Source: Alphaproteobacteria bacterium
GTDB lineage: Bacteria; Pseudomonadota; Alphaproteobacteria; Micropepsales; Micropepsaceae
Length of the DNA: 8,740 nucleotides
Direction: 5' to 3'
Assembly: GCA_003451645.1 (NCBI GenBank)
Contig: DMER01000225.1
Coordinates: 8,940 to 17,679, forward strand
In this document: piece after piece, positions 5,581-8,740 of the stretch
How positions within the stretch are numbered: position 1 is the first letter of the stretch
Layout: each line of letters begins with the position of its first letter
Made by a program: the position numbers and the translations under genes
Notes under the pieces: generated by a model
The model's input: only the letters and a program-made list of their open reading frames with translations
What the model was told of the DNA's origin: nothing
Databases searched by the model: none

Positions 5581-7461
5581 ATGTTTAGTGCGATCGCCGC
5601 CGCGCCCGCGCGCTACTTTGCCCGTCTCTGGCCGCCGCCGCCCAAATCGGGCGACGATGACGGCATGCTGGCCGAGCTGGTACCGGTGAAGGCACTGCCG
5701 CGCAACCCGGTCGCCTTTGTGATTTTTGTGGTGCGCCACCACTTTGCTGCCAAGTTTTGGACCCTGGTTGCGTTGGTTGCAATCGCAACAACGATTGAGG
5801 CCTTTGCGCCTTTTGTCCTGAAGAACCTCATCAACACACTTAACGCCGCTCAAGGCACGGCCGAAGCCGCGGCGGCCGCACAGGATGTGATGCTGTGGTT
5901 TCTGGCCTTTGGCTTTGTCTGGTATGGCTCATCGCTGTTCATCCGGGCGGCGGAAGCCGTGGACATCGCGATGAGCCCCCGGATGCGTGGTCAAGTGCAG
6001 AACTACTTGTTCGGCTACCTGCTTGGCCACAGCCCGCGCTATTTCCAGGAAAACTTCGCAGGCAAATTGGGGCAAAAGGTCAAGCAAGCGGGTCAGACGT
6101 CCATCGGCGTGCTGCAGATGGTGTGGTTCGAAACGACCAGGCTCTTGGTGCTCATGGTGGTTGGCGGCGCGCTGCTCTTTGCGCAGCACCCATTCTACGC
6201 CGTCGTGCTCGGTGGATGGACGATCATTTATCTCGTCAGTGTCGCGATGATCGCGCGCCATTGCGTGACCTTGTCAAAGGCGCTGTCCGACGAGGTTTCG
6301 ACCTCAACAGGCCGGCTGATCGATGCGATTGGCAACGCTGACCTGATCCGCGCCTTTGCCAAGCGCGAATTCGAGCGCCGCTTCCTAGGCCGTTTTTTGG
6401 CTGATGAACAGAATGCCTCGAAGCGCTTGCGCTGGTTCTTGATCTTCATGCGCGTCTTCATGGCGACCATGATGCTGGTTCTGCTGATGAGCCTGCTCTA
6501 TTTGGGCATCCACGATACGCTGGCTGGCGTGATCACTGTCGGCGGTTTTACGATGGTGTTCATTCTGGGCACCAGTATCGCGCGCACAGTGCAGGAGCTG
6601 TCCTACCGGCTCCTCGACTTCTTTGAGCAGATCGGTACGCTGACGGAGGCGCTCGAGCTGGTCACCACACCCCACGAGATAGCCGACAAGCCAGGCGCCA
6701 AGCCTTTGGCCCTGACCGCTGGCCGTATCGAGTTTCAAGACATCGACTTTGCGCATGGGGATGGCTATCCCGTATTCCGAGGGCTGAACCTCATCATTCA
6801 GGCAGGCGAAAAGGTCGGCCTGGTTGGCCCCTCCGGCGCCGGCAAGTCGACCCTCGTCAAACTGCTGCGCCGGCAATTCGAGCCGCAGGCGGGCCAGGTT
6901 CTCATCGATGGGCAGAATGTTCAGGATGTGACGTGGGATTCCTTGAATGAGTCGATCGCGGAAGTGCCGCAGACCCCGGGCGTTTTTCACCGGCCAGTGC
7001 GTGACAACATCCGCTACGCGCGGCCAGAGGCGGAGGAGGAGGATGTGGTGCGCGCGGCCCTGGACGCGCATGCCCATGACTTCATCTCCAAGCGGCCCAC
7101 GGGCTACGACACCATCGTGGGCGAGCAAGGGATCAAGCTGTCCGGCGGGGAGCGCCAGCGCGTCGCGATCGCGCGCGCATTGGTCAAGGACGCCCGCATC
7201 CTTGTGCTGGATGAGGCGACATCCTCGCTCGACTCGGAATCAGAGCACCTGATCCAAGAGGCCTTGTGGACCCTCATGCAGGGCCGCACCGTGATCGCGA
7301 TTGCGCACCGTCTATCGACCATTGCGGGCATGGACCGGATCGTCTATCTCGATGGCGGCCGGATTGTGGAACAGGGTCCCCATGACGAATTGCTGGCCCG
7401 TGGAGGCGCTTATGCCAAACTCTGGAACCGGCAGATGGGCGGATTCATTGATGCCGCGTGA
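5581..7461 (+). CDS. ABC exporter half-transporter (ABCB/MsbA type)
   Basis: A 626-residue fused permease-ATPase of the inner membrane that would work as a homodimer exporting a lipid, drug or other hydrophobic compound; the substrate cannot be read from sequence. Six membrane segments are visible at about 60-80, 103-122, 183-202, 206-225, 286-308 and 315-335. The nucleotide-binding domain (about 382-615) is complete: Walker A GPSGAGKST (416-424), Q-loop Q464, signature LSGGE (520-524), Walker B LVLDE (541-545), D-loop SSLD (548-551) and switch H576. A cytosolic N-terminal extension of about 50 residues carries a Pro-rich patch (PPPPK). It starts at the ATG 36 bases after a TATAGT -10 and leads a likely operon, with the NUDIX gene 12 bases after its stop. 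All catalytic residues are present, so it should be active. Confidence 0.93.
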   Translation: MFSAIAAAPARYFARLWPPPPKSGDDDGMLAELVPVKALPRNPVAFVIFVVRHHFAAKFWTLVALVAIATTIEAFAPFVLKNLINTLNAAQGTAEAAAAAQDVMLWFLAFGFVWYGSSLFIRAAEAVDIAMSPRMRGQVQNYLFGYLLGHSPRYFQENFAGKLGQKVKQAGQTSIGVLQMVWFETTRLLVLMVVGGALLFAQHPFYAVVLGGWTIIYLVSVAMIARHCVTLSKALSDEVSTSTGRLIDAIGNADLIRAFAKREFERRFLGRFLADEQNASKRLRWFLIFMRVFMATMMLVLLMSLLYLGIHDTLAGVITVGGFTMVFILGTSIARTVQELSYRLLDFFEQIGTLTEALELVTTPHEIADKPGAKPLALTAGRIEFQDIDFAHGDGYPVFRGLNLIIQAGEKVGLVGPSGAGKSTLVKLLRRQFEPQAGQVLIDGQNVQDVTWDSLNESIAEVPQTPGVFHRPVRDNIRYARPEAEEEDVVRAALDAHAHDFISKRPTGYDTIVGEQGIKLSGGERQRVAIARALVKDARILVLDEATSSLDSESEHLIQEALWTLMQGRTVIAIAHRLSTIAGMDRIVYLDGGRIVEQGPHDELLARGGAYAKLWNRQMGGFIDAA

Positions 7462-7473
7462 GGCCTCTTCAGC

Positions 7474-8163
7474 ATGAACCCTGCCAAGACGCTTTATGCG
7501 CGACTGCAGGCGGAGCGCCCTCAAGCGTTTGAGCAGCCAGGACCCGATGGCATCGAAATCATGCTAGCGGCCGAAGATGTCGGTGCTGCGGAACGAGCGA
7601 CGGCTAGCTGGTTCGGCAACGAAGCGCCAGGCCAATGGCGCGAAACCGGCGTGATGTATGCCGACCCTTACTTCATGCTGGTCAAAGACGCGGTGCGCTT
7701 TCCAGATCGCAGCTTTGGGGTTTACAGCCGCCTATTGACACCAATCGGACGTCCTGACGGCATAGCGGTCTTGCCGCTTTTGGGCGAAGACCTCGTCCTC
7801 ATCAAACATTTCCGCCACGCCACGCGCCAGTTTCATTGGGAGATACCGCGAGGCTATGGCGAGCCCGGACTTTCTCCAGAAGACACTGTCCGGCAAGAAT
7901 TGCGCGAGGAATTGGGCGCCGTTGCGTCTGAGGTCATCACCTTTGGCCATCTCTACTCGGACACCGGTCTGGTCGGTGGCGGGATCAACACTTTTGCCGC
8001 GCGCATTGGCCATGTAGGCGTCTTGGAAGCCCGCGAAGGGATCGTCGCCCACAAGGTCCTATCTTCATCCCAAATCAACAAGGCCATCGCGAACGGCGAG
8101 ATCAATGACGGCATCACCTTGGGGCTCATCGCGCGCGCCCGTGCTTCGGGGATTCTGGCATGA
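7474..8163 (+). CDS. NUDIX hydrolase with altered Nudix box
   Basis: A 229-residue soluble protein. NUDIX enzymes hydrolyse nucleoside diphosphates linked to another moiety, such as ADP-ribose. The fold is indicated by VLPLLGEDLVLIKHFRHATRQFHWEIPRG-like strands (about 99-127) and a Nudix box at 127-149. Compared with G-x5-E-x7-R-E-U-x-E-E-x-G-U, it reads G127, L133 in place of the first Glu, Q141 in place of Arg, then E142, E145, E146, G148 and A149. The metal-binding Glu core is kept. The WEIPRGYGE context resembles an ADP-ribose-pyrophosphatase-like subfamily. About 95 N-terminal residues precede the catalytic domain and match nothing I know. GAGG overlapping the exporter stop (7460-7463) lies 10 bases before the ATG, and the 3' end overlaps the next gene by ATGA, so translation is coupled. 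The substrate is unknown. Confidence 0.88.
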   Translation: MNPAKTLYARLQAERPQAFEQPGPDGIEIMLAAEDVGAAERATASWFGNEAPGQWRETGVMYADPYFMLVKDAVRFPDRSFGVYSRLLTPIGRPDGIAVLPLLGEDLVLIKHFRHATRQFHWEIPRGYGEPGLSPEDTVRQELREELGAVASEVITFGHLYSDTGLVGGGINTFAARIGHVGVLEAREGIVAHKVLSSSQINKAIANGEINDGITLGLIARARASGILA

Positions 8164-8740
8164 ACATCGCACTCCCGCGCTACACGCCTTATGCATCCGG
8201 GCAGCACAAACTGTCCGTGGGGTTGCAGCCCGCGGACCCGCACCACTGGTTCGAGCCCGATCATCAGTGGGCAGAGCAAATGGCGAACAAGGCCGTGCTG
8301 CTCAGATTTCGGCATGATGCGGTTGTCGCAGCCTTGCCGGGTTCTGGGCCCGCCCAAGAAGAGCTCTTGGGCCGTATGTGGGACCATCTGCCGCTCGCCT
8401 TTCCCGGCCGGTATCAACTGGAACCCGAAGGCATGCGCCTGCGGGATCTGCATCCAGGCGGGATCAATGACAATGCGCTGTCCGCCATCGACCGGGCGGG
8501 CCGGTTGGTCCAAGAAGACGTCTCCTTGCTAGAACTGCGCAAAGGCGCCTATGTGTTGACGGCAGCCTCTTTGGCGGCGCCATCGGGCTGGCACCTGCAT
8601 GAAAAGCTGGGGCAGCCACTGTTAGGCATCCACGCCCCCGTTCCCGGTTACGAAGCGGAGTTGGGCCACCGGGTGCAGCGCATTTTTGAGGGCTTGCGAT
8701 CCGATCAAGTCCTATGGCGGGGGGATTTTTTTTTTTTTAC
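8160..8740 (+). CDS. Heme-dependent oxidative N-demethylase family (DUF3445), 3'-truncated
   Basis: The first 193 codons of a protein that runs off the window. Family resemblance rests on LSVGLQPADPHHWFEPD (18-34), the ALPGS...QEELL region (58-70), a DHLP...FPGRY stretch (75-85), RLVQEDVSLLE (115-125) and LTAASLAAPSGWHLHEKLG followed by QPLLGIHAPVPGY (about 133-164). Characterised members are the heme-binding alpha subunits of enzymes that use O2 to remove an N-methyl group as formaldehyde; stand-alone homologues like this one have unsettled substrates. The start ATG at 8160 overlaps the NUDIX stop (ATGA), with GGGGA 7 bases upstream, so the genes are translationally coupled. The final codons (Phe-Phe-Phe-Phe from a 13-T run at 8726-8738) do not look like real coding sequence. 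The family usually shows an R-x-N-W-like motif here. Confidence 0.82.
   Translation, partial: MNIALPRYTPYASGQHKLSVGLQPADPHHWFEPDHQWAEQMANKAVLLRFRHDAVVAALPGSGPAQEELLGRMWDHLPLAFPGRYQLEPEGMRLRDLHPGGINDNALSAIDRAGRLVQEDVSLLELRKGAYVLTAASLAAPSGWHLHEKLGQPLLGIHAPVPGYEAELGHRVQRIFEGLRSDQVLWRGDFFFF

Overview
The window looks like GC-rich (about 60% by eye) alphaproteobacterial chromosome. The support is the protein types, the codon use and a GTCATCC...GGATGAC / GGGACCCA...TGGGTCC palindromic intergenic repeat of a kind I associate with that class. The species is not identifiable. The right edge ends in a 13-base poly-T run that is probably a contig-end artefact.

Positions 1-2366 (+): a three-gene redox cassette. 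It holds the C-terminal part of a rubrerythrin without a rubredoxin domain, a 448-residue iron-sulfur protein related to HdrD/GlpC (two [4Fe-4S] motifs plus two CCG-type domains, the second degenerate), and a DUF3501 protein of unknown function. The rubrerythrin-to-Fe-S gap carries two strong RNA hairpins without U-tracts. The order suggests a peroxide-defence unit in which the Fe-S protein could supply electrons to the rubrerythrin. This is inference and is the most interesting functional lead here.

Positions 2363-4030 (-): a 555-residue membrane protein of unknown function with about five hydrophobic segments and a HEAT-like helical C-terminal half. Its stop codon overlaps that of the DUF3501 gene in a TTAA, so the two genes converge with no spacer.

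Positions 4031-4945: a short divergent control region with a 15-base palindrome, then a MoeB/ThiF-type E1-like adenylyltransferase (+), most likely MoeB of molybdenum-cofactor synthesis.

Positions 4946-5580: a 635-base gene-free region. It contains an array of AACNN pentamers at about 5-base spacing on both sides of a perfect 18-base palindrome, an intrinsic terminator, a 135-base palindromic repeat element, small hairpins, and a good sigma70-like promoter.

Positions 5581-8740 (+): that promoter probably drives a tight operon of an ABCB-type exporter half-transporter, a NUDIX hydrolase with an altered Nudix box, and a 3'-truncated protein of the heme-dependent oxidative N-demethylase (DUF3445) family. 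The last gene starts inside the NUDIX stop codon (ATGA).
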